Positions 36,050-43,533 of a stretch of DNA of 64,000 nucleotides are shown one piece after another. The translations under genes and the position numbers were made by a program. This DNA is from Paraburkholderia sp. BCC1884 (GTDB lineage: Bacteria; Pseudomonadota; Gammaproteobacteria; Burkholderiales; Burkholderiaceae): assembly GCF_900996225.1 (NCBI RefSeq), contig NZ_CAAJGL010000112.1, positions 248,001-312,000 of the forward strand, written 5' to 3'. The notes under the pieces were generated by a model. That model saw only the letters and a list, made by a program, of their open reading frames with translations, had not been told where the DNA came from and did no database searches. How positions within the stretch are numbered: the first letter of the stretch is position 1; every line of letters begins with the position of its first letter.

Positions 36050-37021
36050 ATGTCGCGAGCGCCGGTGTTGCGCTCCGTGTTCAGGTCCGCGCTCGTCTCC
36101 CATCGTCGGTTTTTTGTGTCGTGCGCTTCGTGCGTGATGGCCGCGGCGTTGAGCGTGTCCGCGCCCGCCGTAGCGCAAAACGCGGCTGTGCAGACTCCGG
36201 GCGCGCAGTCTGCCACGGCTGCCAGCACGGCCGATGCGACAGCCGGCAGGGACGCAAGCGGCGCGGATAGTGCAGATAGCGCCAGCGGCACGGCAGCCAT
36301 GAACGACGCGTTCGGTGCGCGGCAAAAGAGCCTCGATCAGCGCACCGAGGAAAACGACTACCGCTACGGCGTCGCCGAACACGACTGCTACAGCACGTTC
36401 TTCGTAAATCACTGCCTGAACAAGGCGCGCGACAGCATGCGCTCGGTGCAGGCCGACATCCGCAAGGAACAGCTCGCGCTCGACGGCGAGCAGCGCGTGG
36501 AACATGCGCGCGTACGCGACGAACAGGCGGCGCTCAGGCAGGCGCAGGACGCAGCGGGCGCACCGCAGCGCGCTGCGCAAGATGCGCGTAACACGCAGGC
36601 GTATCAGGACAAGCAACGTCAGCACGAACTCGACCAGGCACAGCGCAATGCCGAGGCGCCGCAGCGCAGCGCCAACGCGCAGGCCTACCAGGACAAGCAA
36701 CGTCAGCACGCACTGGATCAGGCACAACGTGGCGTCAGCCCGTCGCAGGCCGCGGCCAACCAGCAGGCGTACGACCAGAAGCAGGGCGACTTCCAGAAGA
36801 AGCTCGACGAAGCGCATCAGCAGGGCGCGCAAAAGGCCCAGGAGCGCGTCGAGAAGCAGCAGAGCTTCGAGAAGAAGCAGACCGACGCAGCGCAGCACAA
36901 GGCCGATGTCGAAGCGCGTCAGAAGCAGGCTGCCGACAAGGCCGAGCAGAAACGCCAGGATCAGTTGAAACAGCAGCAACTCGACGAGCAGCAAAAGCAG
37001 CAGCAACAGCAGCAACAGTAA
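36050..37021 (+). CDS. Exported coiled-coil protein with 28-residue repeats, function unknown
   Basis: The 323-residue product (from ATG 36050) has a signal peptide, basic then hydrophobic, with probable cleavage after SAPAVA at about residue 42. An Ala/Ser/Asp-rich linker (about 45-85) leads to a conserved-looking segment with two cysteines in HDCYSTFFVNHCLNKARD (Cys113 and Cys122). From about 130 to the end it is almost all predicted coiled coil rich in Gln, Lys, Ala and Glu, ending in a poly-Gln run. QAYQDKQRQH occurs at 183 and 211 and as QAYDQKQGDF at 239, a strict 28-residue period. Start is uncertain: the frame is open to TTG 35936. I do not recognise the family. Confidence 0.78.
   Translation: MSRAPVLRSVFRSALVSHRRFFVSCASCVMAAALSVSAPAVAQNAAVQTPGAQSATAASTADATAGRDASGADSADSASGTAAMNDAFGARQKSLDQRTEENDYRYGVAEHDCYSTFFVNHCLNKARDSMRSVQADIRKEQLALDGEQRVEHARVRDEQAALRQAQDAAGAPQRAAQDARNTQAYQDKQRQHELDQAQRNAEAPQRSANAQAYQDKQRQHALDQAQRGVSPSQAAANQQAYDQKQGDFQKKLDEAHQQGAQKAQERVEKQQSFEKKQTDAAQHKADVEARQKQAADKAEQKRQDQLKQQQLDEQQKQQQQQQQ
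36596..36793 (+). repeat. 84-bp tandem repeat inside the coiled-coil gene (3 copies, third diverged)
   Basis: Copies begin at 36596, 36680 and 36764. The first two encode nearly identical QAYQDKQRQHxLDQAQR blocks; the third is degenerate. Confidence 0.85.
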
Positions 37022-37180
37022 GCATGCTGTAGTAGGGTGCTGTATGGGTCGTGGCCGGAAGGTCGTCGTGTCGTTACGGCGATCGACCTGCGCCGCAGCC
37101 GTCGTAGTGCGTTTTAAGCCGGAGCAACCTCTGCGCCGGGCTGGTTACGCAGCCCGTGCCGTGGACGAGAGGAGGCGAGC

Positions 37181-37399
37181 ATGCGCGATCAACATCACGT
37201 CATCGACGCGAACACACTTCGCGACCGTATTCTGCAGTTGGAATCGGAGCATAGTGGGCTCGATCGGCTGATCGACCGAATGTCGGATGAGCCCGGCATC
37301 GACGACTTCGAGTTGCAGCGCCTGAAAAAGCGCAAACTCAAAGTCAAGGACACCATCATCTTGCTGCAATTGCAGCTCGAACCGGACGTACGCGCCTGA
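37181..37399 (+). CDS. DUF465 (YdcH-like) small protein
   Basis: The 72-residue product is predicted to be a helical hairpin and contains the family pattern LQRLKKRKLKVKDTI near residues 45-59. DUF465 proteins are small and widespread in proteobacteria, with no defined function. GAGGCGAGC lies before the ATG as a modest ribosome-binding site. It precedes the dinG-like gene by 64 bp. Confidence 0.85.
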   Translation: MRDQHHVIDANTLRDRILQLESEHSGLDRLIDRMSDEPGIDDFELQRLKKRKLKVKDTIILLQLQLEPDVRA

Positions 37400-37463
37400 G
37401 TTCGCGGCCTGGCAGGCGCCGGGCGCGCGCCGCGCGAACCGGACTTTGCAGGAAACGCTTGCC

Positions 37464-39731
37464 TTGAATTCACCGCTTGACACTTCATCCCCGGTCACGC
37501 CGGGCGACACCGCATCCGCCGCCGTGACGACGCCGGTTACGCGTCCCGCCACGTCCGCGCTGAGCGCGTCGCTCAATCCGCGCCGCGTCGCCGAACTCGA
37601 CGAGATCTTCGCCGACAACGGCCTGCTGGCGCGCCAGATCGACGGTTATCGTTCGCGTGCCTCGCAGATCGAGATGTCGCGTGCCGTGGCGGCCGCGATG
37701 GAAGCCTCGGGCCGCGCCATGCCCGAGCCCGCGATGTTCGAGGCGCAAAAACGTCCGGCACGGCGTCTGCAAACGCAGGGCGCCGACGCCGCGGGCGAGA
37801 ACGCGACGAGCGACGAAGCGGGTGGCCTCGACGGCAGCGAAAACACGCTGATCGTCGAAGCCGGCACGGGCACCGGCAAGACCTATGCGTATCTGGTGCC
37901 GGCCATGTTGTGGGGTGGCAAGGTCATCGTCTCCACCGGCACGAAGCATCTGCAGGATCAGCTCTTTCAGCGCGACATTCCGACCGTGCGCGACGCGCTC
38001 GCGGTGCCGGTCTCGGTCGCCATGCTCAAGGGTCGCGCGAACTACCTGTGTCACTACTATCTGCAGCGCACGGCGGATAACGGCCGCTTGCCGTCGCGTC
38101 AGGAAACGTCGTATCTGCAGGACATCGTGCGCTTTGCCAGGATCACGCGCACGGGTGACAAGGCGGAGCTTGCCAGCGTGCCGGAAACGGCGGCGGTGTG
38201 GTCGATGGTCACCTCCACGCGCGAAAACTGTCTCGGTCAGGAATGCCCGCAATACAAGGATTGTTTCGTGATGCAGGCGCGCCGCGAGGCGCAACAGGCC
38301 GACATCGTGGTGGTGAATCACCATCTGTTTTTTGCCGACATCATGTTGCGCGATACCGGCATGGCCGAGTTGCTGCCTACAGCCAATACGGTCATCTTCG
38401 ACGAAGCGCATCAGCTGCCCGAGACCGCCACGCTGTTTTTCGGCGAGACGCTGTCCACGGCGCAGTTTCTCGAACTCGCCCGCGACTCGGTGGCGGAAGG
38501 CCTCGGTCATGCGCGCGAAACGGTCGATTGGGTCAAGCTCGGTTCGACACTCGAGCGTGCGGCGCGCGATGTGCGCCTCGCGTTCAAGGAAGATTCCGTG
38601 AGATTGTCGATCGGTCAGTTGCCCGACGATCATCCTTTGTTTGACGCTTTGGAAACGCTGGAAACCGAACTCGATGCGCTGGCCTCCGCACTCGCTGGGC
38701 AGGCCGAACGCGCCGAGTCGATCGGCGCATGCCTGCGCCGCGCGCGCGAGTTGCAGGGCGTGCTTGCCGGCTGGACCACGCCGCCCACCGAAACTGAACG
38801 CGCCAGCGCCGAGGCTGCGCAATCCGCATCGGGCGACGCCAGGTCCGAGCGCGCGGACCCGAATGAAAAGGTGCGCTGGATCGAAGTCTTCGCGCACACT
38901 GTGCAGCTGCACGAAACGCCGCTGTCGGTCGCGCCGATTTTCGCGAAGCAGCGTGCCGGCGTGCCGCGCGCGTGGATTTTCACGTCGGCCACCTTGTCGG
39001 TGCGCGGCGATTTCACGCACTACGCCGCACAGATGGGCCTGAACGCCAAGCGTTCGATGACGCTGCCCAGTCCCTTCGACTACCCGACTCAAGGGCTGCT
39101 GTACGTGCCGCGCAATCTGCCGCAACCGTCGTCGCCCATGTTCACCGACGCCGTTTTCGACGCCGCCTTGCCCGCGATCGAAGCGTCGGGCGGCGGCGTT
39201 TTCATGTTGTGCACGACGCTGCGCGCGGTGGACCGCATCTCGACCAAATTGCGCGACACGATCGAAGCGCGCGGCTGGAATTATCCGCTGCTGGTTCAGG
39301 GCGACGCGAGCCGCACGGAGTTGCTCGATCGCTTCCGGGCGTATGGCAACGCGATCCTGGTAGGCAGCCAGAGTTTCTGGGAAGGCGTGGATGTGCGCGG
39401 CGATGCACTGTCGCTGGTCGTCATCGACAAACTGCCGTTCGCGCCGCCTGACGACCCCGTGTTATCCGCGCGCCTCGATGCATTGACGAAGAAGGGCTTG
39501 AGTCCATTCGCCGTTCATCAATTACCGCAGGCCGTCATTACATTAAAACAGGGCGCAGGACGTCTGATTCGCGCTGAGACCGACCGCGGTGTGCTGATGA
39601 TCTGCGATACCCGTCTCGTCGATAAACCGTATGGGCGCCGTATATGGCAAAGCCTGCCGCCATTTAAACGCACTCGTGAGATCGAGGTCGTGCGGGAGTT
39701 TTTTGAAGAGAACGCTGAATCAGCCAGTTAA
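37464..39731 (+). CDS. DinG/YoaA-family iron-sulfur ATP-dependent helicase
   Basis: The product (755 residues from TTG 37464; the frame is open from TTG 37446) is an XPD-like superfamily 2 helicase. After an N-terminal extension of about 120 residues, Walker A is EAGTGTGKTYAYL, followed by four cysteines of a predicted [4Fe-4S] cluster (GRANYLC, then ENCLGQEC and YKDC), the DEAH box in FDEAHQLPE, and motif VI near QGAGRLIRAETDRG. Such helicases unwind R-loops and damaged DNA. The TTG at 37464 is preferred because AGGAA lies 9 bp upstream. The symbol is withheld because DinG and YoaA cannot be told apart with confidence. Confidence 0.92.
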   Translation: MNSPLDTSSPVTPGDTASAAVTTPVTRPATSALSASLNPRRVAELDEIFADNGLLARQIDGYRSRASQIEMSRAVAAAMEASGRAMPEPAMFEAQKRPARRLQTQGADAAGENATSDEAGGLDGSENTLIVEAGTGTGKTYAYLVPAMLWGGKVIVSTGTKHLQDQLFQRDIPTVRDALAVPVSVAMLKGRANYLCHYYLQRTADNGRLPSRQETSYLQDIVRFARITRTGDKAELASVPETAAVWSMVTSTRENCLGQECPQYKDCFVMQARREAQQADIVVVNHHLFFADIMLRDTGMAELLPTANTVIFDEAHQLPETATLFFGETLSTAQFLELARDSVAEGLGHARETVDWVKLGSTLERAARDVRLAFKEDSVRLSIGQLPDDHPLFDALETLETELDALASALAGQAERAESIGACLRRARELQGVLAGWTTPPTETERASAEAAQSASGDARSERADPNEKVRWIEVFAHTVQLHETPLSVAPIFAKQRAGVPRAWIFTSATLSVRGDFTHYAAQMGLNAKRSMTLPSPFDYPTQGLLYVPRNLPQPSSPMFTDAVFDAALPAIEASGGGVFMLCTTLRAVDRISTKLRDTIEARGWNYPLLVQGDASRTELLDRFRAYGNAILVGSQSFWEGVDVRGDALSLVVIDKLPFAPPDDPVLSARLDALTKKGLSPFAVHQLPQAVITLKQGAGRLIRAETDRGVLMICDTRLVDKPYGRRIWQSLPPFKRTREIEVVREFFEENAESAS

Positions 39732-39778
39732 TGGCATGGAATTAAAGTCACGCCGTTGTAAAAAGCGGCGCTTAAATG

Positions 39779-39814
39779 GCAAAACGCCACGGATGTGAAT
39801 CCGTGGCGTTTTGC
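39779..39814. terminator. Bidirectional terminator after the helicase gene
   Basis: A 15-bp perfect stem (arms 39779-39793 and 39800-39814), core AAAACGCCACGGA/TCCGTGGCGTTTT with loop TGTGAA, between convergent genes. Both strands read TTTTGC after the stem. Confidence 0.88.
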
Positions 39815-39821
39815 TTTACTG

Positions 39822-39855
39822 CATCGGGAAATCGTAATGATTTCCCGATGTAGTT
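39822..39855. terminator. Second hairpin immediately downstream
   Basis: A 12-bp perfect inverted repeat CATCGGGAAATC/GATTTCCCGATG with loop GTAAT followed by TAGTTTT. It lies 7 bp from the previous hairpin and about 35 bp after the end of the minus-strand lipoprotein gene. Confidence 0.7.
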
Positions 39856-39885
39856 TTCGCCCAGAGGCGAACCCTATGCGACAGC

Positions 39886-40161
39886 TTACTGGCTTGCGCC
39901 CGAAGCCGGAGCAGCAGCCGAAGCAGCAGCGTCCGAAGCTGCAGCGCCTGCGTCCGAAGCAGCGGTCGTAGCCGAAGCAGCAGCGTCGCTCGCAGCAGCA
40001 GCCGCACCCGAAGCAGCCATCGCCGAATCCGAAGCTGCAGCAGCCGGTGCCGAAGCAGCAGCTGCGTCGCTAGCCGGGGCAGCGGCTTGGTCGTTGCTCT
40101 TGTTGCATGCAGCCAGTGCCACAGCTGCCAACAGGGATGCTACGAGGAGGGATTTCTTCAT
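39886..40161 (-). CDS. Ala/Ser/Asp-rich low-complexity lipoprotein
   Basis: The 91-residue product begins MKKSLLVASLLAAVALAAC, a textbook lipoprotein signal with the lipobox LAAC, so the mature protein starts at Cys19. Nearly the whole remainder is Ala with interspersed Ser, Asp, Thr and Pro, in repeated units such as SDAAAAS and AASDAAAS. The start at 40161 is supported by AAGGA in front of the ATG; the in-frame ATG two codons upstream is less likely. Similar short Ala-rich lipoproteins recur in Burkholderiaceae but I know no function. It is flanked by terminators and looks monocistronic. Confidence 0.82.
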   Translation of the reverse strand: MKKSLLVASLLAAVALAACNKSNDQAAAPASDAAAASAPAAAASDSAMAASGAAAAASDAAASATTAASDAGAAASDAAASAAAPASGASQ

Positions 40162-40393
40162 GATCACGTCCTTTTATGGTTTAAAGGTAAGCAACAGCGC
40201 AAAATAAAACCGGTAATGTGCTCCAACACCGACCTGGGCCGTTGGTGGAGAGGCTCTTTCGACGAGCTGGAATCTTCCCTACGGCTTGGGCGGAAATTAT
40301 ATGCACTTTCGTACTGACAATCCATAAATCCGGGGTCAATACGTTGTCTTTCTCATACAAAATTTCACAGTACGGTATAGCAGGCAGGCAAAG

Positions 40394-41635
40394 TTACGCA
40401 AGCTCGCCCACTTGTATCCAGCCCGCACAATACCACTCGTGTAGCAGTGCTGTCACCGACGAATCGTCCGAGAGTGTTACAAAGCGTTTCGCACTCAGAC
40501 ACCGGTGATTAGCGAGGTCAAACAACCACTTTTTTGCGCCATCAAATGACGTTTCCTCTCCATTTAGGAAGAAAAAACGGCGGTTGTACAACAAATTAGT
40601 CTTGCGGTCCAGACGGACGCCTGACTTCGACGCTTGAGCGATGAAACGGGCTTCATTAAGCGGCCTTTGCGGCGGATCAAACACGACACTCGGCTTGGGT
40701 TCGCTGAGGTACGTGCCAAGGAACGACGCAATGTCCTGCTCTTTCCATTTGACCCCAGCAAGGATCGCGCCCACCCGTTCGACGAGGGCGGCGGGCAATT
40801 CGGCAGGACGGTCGACGGCAGGCTGCTGCGGGTCGCGATACAGCGCCCCGGCCTGCCCCGCGGACTCGCCGCGCTCGGCCAGATGGTAGAGGAACTGCGC
40901 GGTCAGCTCGCTCGCCGACGGCGCGCGAAAACCGATCGAGCAGGTCATGCATTCGCCCTCGGCGATCCCGTCGTGCGCGATATGCGGCGGCAGATACAAC
41001 ATGTCGCCCGGCTCGAGCACCCATTCCTCTTCTGCCTGGAAATTCTGTAAAACTTTCAAAGGCAAGCCGGCTTGCAGCGTCAGATTTTTCTGCGCGCTAA
41101 TGCGCCAACGGCGCTTACCTTTTACTTGCAAAAGAAACACATCGTAGGAATCGAAGTGGGGGCCTACGCCGCCGCCATCACTTGCATAGGAAATCATCAG
41201 GTCGTCGAGGCGCGCGTCCGGCACGAACCGGAAGCGGTCCAGCAAGGCACGCGCGCGATCGTTGTAAAGGTCCACGCCTTGCACGAGCAGGGTCCAGGCG
41301 CGCTGCTTTAGCGTGGGCAGTTCGTCGGGCGCAAATGGACCGTGCTCGAGTTGCCACTTGTTGCGAAAATGCGTGATCAGGCGGGCTTCGACTTCGTCGC
41401 GATCGGCGAGCTCGAAAAATTCGTCGCGCGAGAGCGGCGCTTCGACGTTCGGAATCGCCTGGCGGATCAATAGAGGCTTCTTCTGCCAGTACCGGCGCAT
41501 GAATTGCGACGGCGTCAGATTGCCGAGCAGCGGCGTCGGCGTGTCCGGCGAGGGCGGCAGAGTCGGCCGGGATGCCGGTGATGAATTCGTTGCCGAAGCT
41601 GGGTCGGCCGGGGTATTGGTGGGCCGCTTGGGCAT
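40394..41635 (-). CDS. roxA: JmjC/cupin ribosomal-protein arginine hydroxylase (RoxA/YcfD-like)
   Basis: The 413-residue product resembles the YcfD/RoxA 2-oxoglutarate-Fe(II) oxygenases that hydroxylate ribosomal protein uL16. The JmjC domain (about residues 125-250) has the metal motif HFDSYD (HxD) with the distal histidine in PPHIAHDG. A central segment and a C-terminal winged-helix-like domain with the usual arrangement follow (for example FDGAKKWLFDLANH). About 45 N-terminal residues are Pro/Ser/Thr-rich. No ribosome-binding site is visible before the ATG at 41635, which lies only 32 bp from the divergent slyD gene. Substrate is inferred from the family. Confidence 0.88.
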   Translation of the reverse strand: MPKRPTNTPADPASATNSSPASRPTLPPSPDTPTPLLGNLTPSQFMRRYWQKKPLLIRQAIPNVEAPLSRDEFFELADRDEVEARLITHFRNKWQLEHGPFAPDELPTLKQRAWTLLVQGVDLYNDRARALLDRFRFVPDARLDDLMISYASDGGGVGPHFDSYDVFLLQVKGKRRWRISAQKNLTLQAGLPLKVLQNFQAEEEWVLEPGDMLYLPPHIAHDGIAEGECMTCSIGFRAPSASELTAQFLYHLAERGESAGQAGALYRDPQQPAVDRPAELPAALVERVGAILAGVKWKEQDIASFLGTYLSEPKPSVVFDPPQRPLNEARFIAQASKSGVRLDRKTNLLYNRRFFFLNGEETSFDGAKKWLFDLANHRCLSAKRFVTLSDDSSVTALLHEWYCAGWIQVGELA

Positions 41636-41643
41636 CGTATAAT
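41616..41643 (+). promoter_or_regulatory. Promoter of slyD
   Basis: Exact TATAAT at 41638-41643, with TTGGTG (TTG of the consensus) 16 bp upstream at 41616-41621. The -35 lies within the first codons of divergent roxA. Predicted leader of slyD is under 20 nt and includes GGAG. Confidence 0.65.
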
Positions 41644-41667
41644 GTGAGTTGTATTCTGGAGAATCGA

Positions 41668-42207
41668 ATGAAAATCGCAAAGAACACCGTCGTGTCGGTC
41701 GCCTACAAGCTGTCGGATGCGCAGGGCAATCTGATTGAAGAAAGCGACGAGCCGATGGTCTATCTGCACGGCGGCTATGATGGCACGTTCCCCAAGATCG
41801 AGGAAGAGCTCGACGGCCACGAGGCCGGCTTCGAGGCTCAGATCCAGCTCGAGCCCGCAGACGCGTTCGGTGAGTACGATCCCGATCTCGTGAAGATCGA
41901 GCCGCGCGATCGCTTCCCGGAACCGCTCGAAGTCGGTATGCAATTCGAGGGCACGCCGGAAGAAGGCGACGAAGATCTCGACTCGCTGGTCTACGTCGTA
42001 ACCGACGTCGCTGAAGACAAGGTCGTGCTCGACGGCAACCATCCGCTCGCCGGCATGGCGCTACGTTTCGCGTTGACCGTGAAAGACGTGCGCCCGGCAA
42101 CGGAAGACGAAATCCAGCACGAGCACGCGCATGGCGCCGACGGCCTCGAAGTCCTCGACGAAGACGACGATGCCGAAGACGACGCTTCAGGGCCCACGCT
42201 GCACTGA
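41668..42207 (+). CDS. slyD: FKBP-type peptidyl-prolyl isomerase SlyD
   Basis: SlyD is a cytoplasmic chaperone-isomerase and metallochaperone. The 179-residue product has the FKBP domain split by the IF (insert-in-flap) chaperone domain (about residues 70-130). It starts MKIAKNTVVSVAYKL, with YLHGGYDGTFPKIEEELDG in the FKBP core and LDGNHPLAGMALRF typical of SlyD. The C-terminal tail is acidic with only three histidines (EIQHEHAHGADG) instead of the His/Cys-rich nickel-binding tail of E. coli. Its last 21 bp overlap the end of the convergent gene. Confidence 0.95.
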   Translation: MKIAKNTVVSVAYKLSDAQGNLIEESDEPMVYLHGGYDGTFPKIEEELDGHEAGFEAQIQLEPADAFGEYDPDLVKIEPRDRFPEPLEVGMQFEGTPEEGDEDLDSLVYVVTDVAEDKVVLDGNHPLAGMALRFALTVKDVRPATEDEIQHEHAHGADGLEVLDEDDDAEDDASGPTLH

Positions 42208-43533
42208 GCTGGCGGGTAGGCCGGGCACGCCGGAGACGGCGCCCGGCACATGCGCCTGTGTCGCCGAAGCGGGTGGGACCGACATCGCCGGTCCGTACCC
42301 GCCACCGCCTTGATCGGCGGGAATGCGCGGTGACTCATCCTGTTGCGACTCGCCTGGAGTTTGCAGCAGCGGTGGTAAGTCCGAGGCGGGACCCGGCGCT
42401 GGGGCGGCCGGCATCGACGCCGCCGGCTCCTCGCGCAGTAACGTCGGCTGAGCAGAGGGCATTGGCATCTGCTTCGGCACGTCGTGCACACTCACGCGGA
42501 ACGGCGGTTTCCTGGCGAGATCCGCGTCAATCTGAATCCACTGGTTAAGACGGTCATGCGGCGCAATCGCGACTCGCGTGAGATTCGTTACCAATATCCC
42601 TTTGTCATTGCGTAGCGGCTGATCGATCACGAAGCCGCCGCTGGCGTGTTCGTCGTCACAATGAATTACCAGCACCGGGCCGCGAAAAATCTGCGCCAGT
42701 TTGACGAGGCTGCGTTTGAACTCCAGAAAGCCGTCCCGGCGTGGGTTGCGTCCAAAGCGCAGCCACGCGAAGCGGTCTGGCCGTTCGTAGCGTTCCGGAT
42801 CGGGATCGCCCTGAATGAACACGACAATGGCGCGTGCCTCGCGGCGTTTTGCATATTCGCCCGCATGCTCGAGCCAGAACGCATTGGCGATCACGCGATC
42901 TTCGAATTCGCCATTGCGGCCGCCCGCCGTCAGATAGTGATTGTTCGGGCTCGGCACATTCAGCCCGACGAACACGGTATCCGCCACTTGCCAGCGCACG
43001 TTCTCGCGATACGGCCGAAAGCGCGAGACTTCGCTTTCGCGTGTCAGCGCAATCGGGTTTTGACCCATCGAGGTGGGATCGACGAAGAGCGTCTGACGCA
43101 ACTGGTCGAGCCGCTCCACGGGATCGAAGCCGCCGGCCTCGAGCGCGCCGCAGTCGGCCCAGTCGTGCTGGCCCGGAATGAAGAAGAGGGCGGGGCGCGA
43201 AGTTTCTAGCAGTGCGTGACGGCGTTCGTAGAGGGCATCGCGGCACGCTTCTTTTGCACCCTTCAGATTGCCGTCATAGACGATGAACGACAGCCCGCGT
43301 TCACGGCCGATCGCTTCGATCAGGCGTTGCGTGAAGGCTTCGTCGGCGACGCTTTGCATCGTGTTGGCGATGACCGCGAACGCATAGCGCTGCGTTTGCG
43401 CGGCGGCCGGCGAAGCATACGCGACAAGTCCGGCGAGCGGCACGAGGCCGCCCGTGAACATGAGTGCAAAGCTCAGCGCCGCGCGAAATCCGCGCGGACG
43501 CTGCGAAGGTTTGTGCGCGTCAATGATCCGCAT
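42187..43533 (-). CDS. Exported calcineurin-like phosphoesterase-fold protein with eroded metal ligands
   Basis: The 448-residue product (from ATG 43533) has an N-terminal signal peptide with a long hydrophobic segment, cleavage likely after ASPAAA at about residue 45. The central part (about 48-330) has the layout of metallophosphoesterases: AVIAN where DxH is expected, VYDGNLKG where GDxxx is expected, PGQHDWADC resembling GNHDW, and VIHCDDEH resembling the GHxH end motif. Several canonical metal ligands are therefore replaced. The C-terminal 100 residues are Pro/Ala-rich. The start overlaps mutS by 14 bp, and the end overlaps slyD by 21 bp. Confidence 0.72.
   Translation of the reverse strand: MRIIDAHKPSQRPRGFRAALSFALMFTGGLVPLAGLVAYASPAAAQTQRYAFAVIANTMQSVADEAFTQRLIEAIGRERGLSFIVYDGNLKGAKEACRDALYERRHALLETSRPALFFIPGQHDWADCGALEAGGFDPVERLDQLRQTLFVDPTSMGQNPIALTRESEVSRFRPYRENVRWQVADTVFVGLNVPSPNNHYLTAGGRNGEFEDRVIANAFWLEHAGEYAKRREARAIVVFIQGDPDPERYERPDRFAWLRFGRNPRRDGFLEFKRSLVKLAQIFRGPVLVIHCDDEHASGGFVIDQPLRNDKGILVTNLTRVAIAPHDRLNQWIQIDADLARKPPFRVSVHDVPKQMPMPSAQPTLLREEPAASMPAAPAPGPASDLPPLLQTPGESQQDESPRIPADQGGGGYGPAMSVPPASATQAHVPGAVSGVPGLPASSVQRGP

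Noticed and set aside
35741..37015. A 425-codon open frame antisense to the coiled-coil gene and continuous with tex
   Set aside because: It is the complement of Gln/Lys/Ala-rich coding sequence, which avoids stop codons in this phase and gives poly-Leu; it has no start signal and tex has a good start at 35740.
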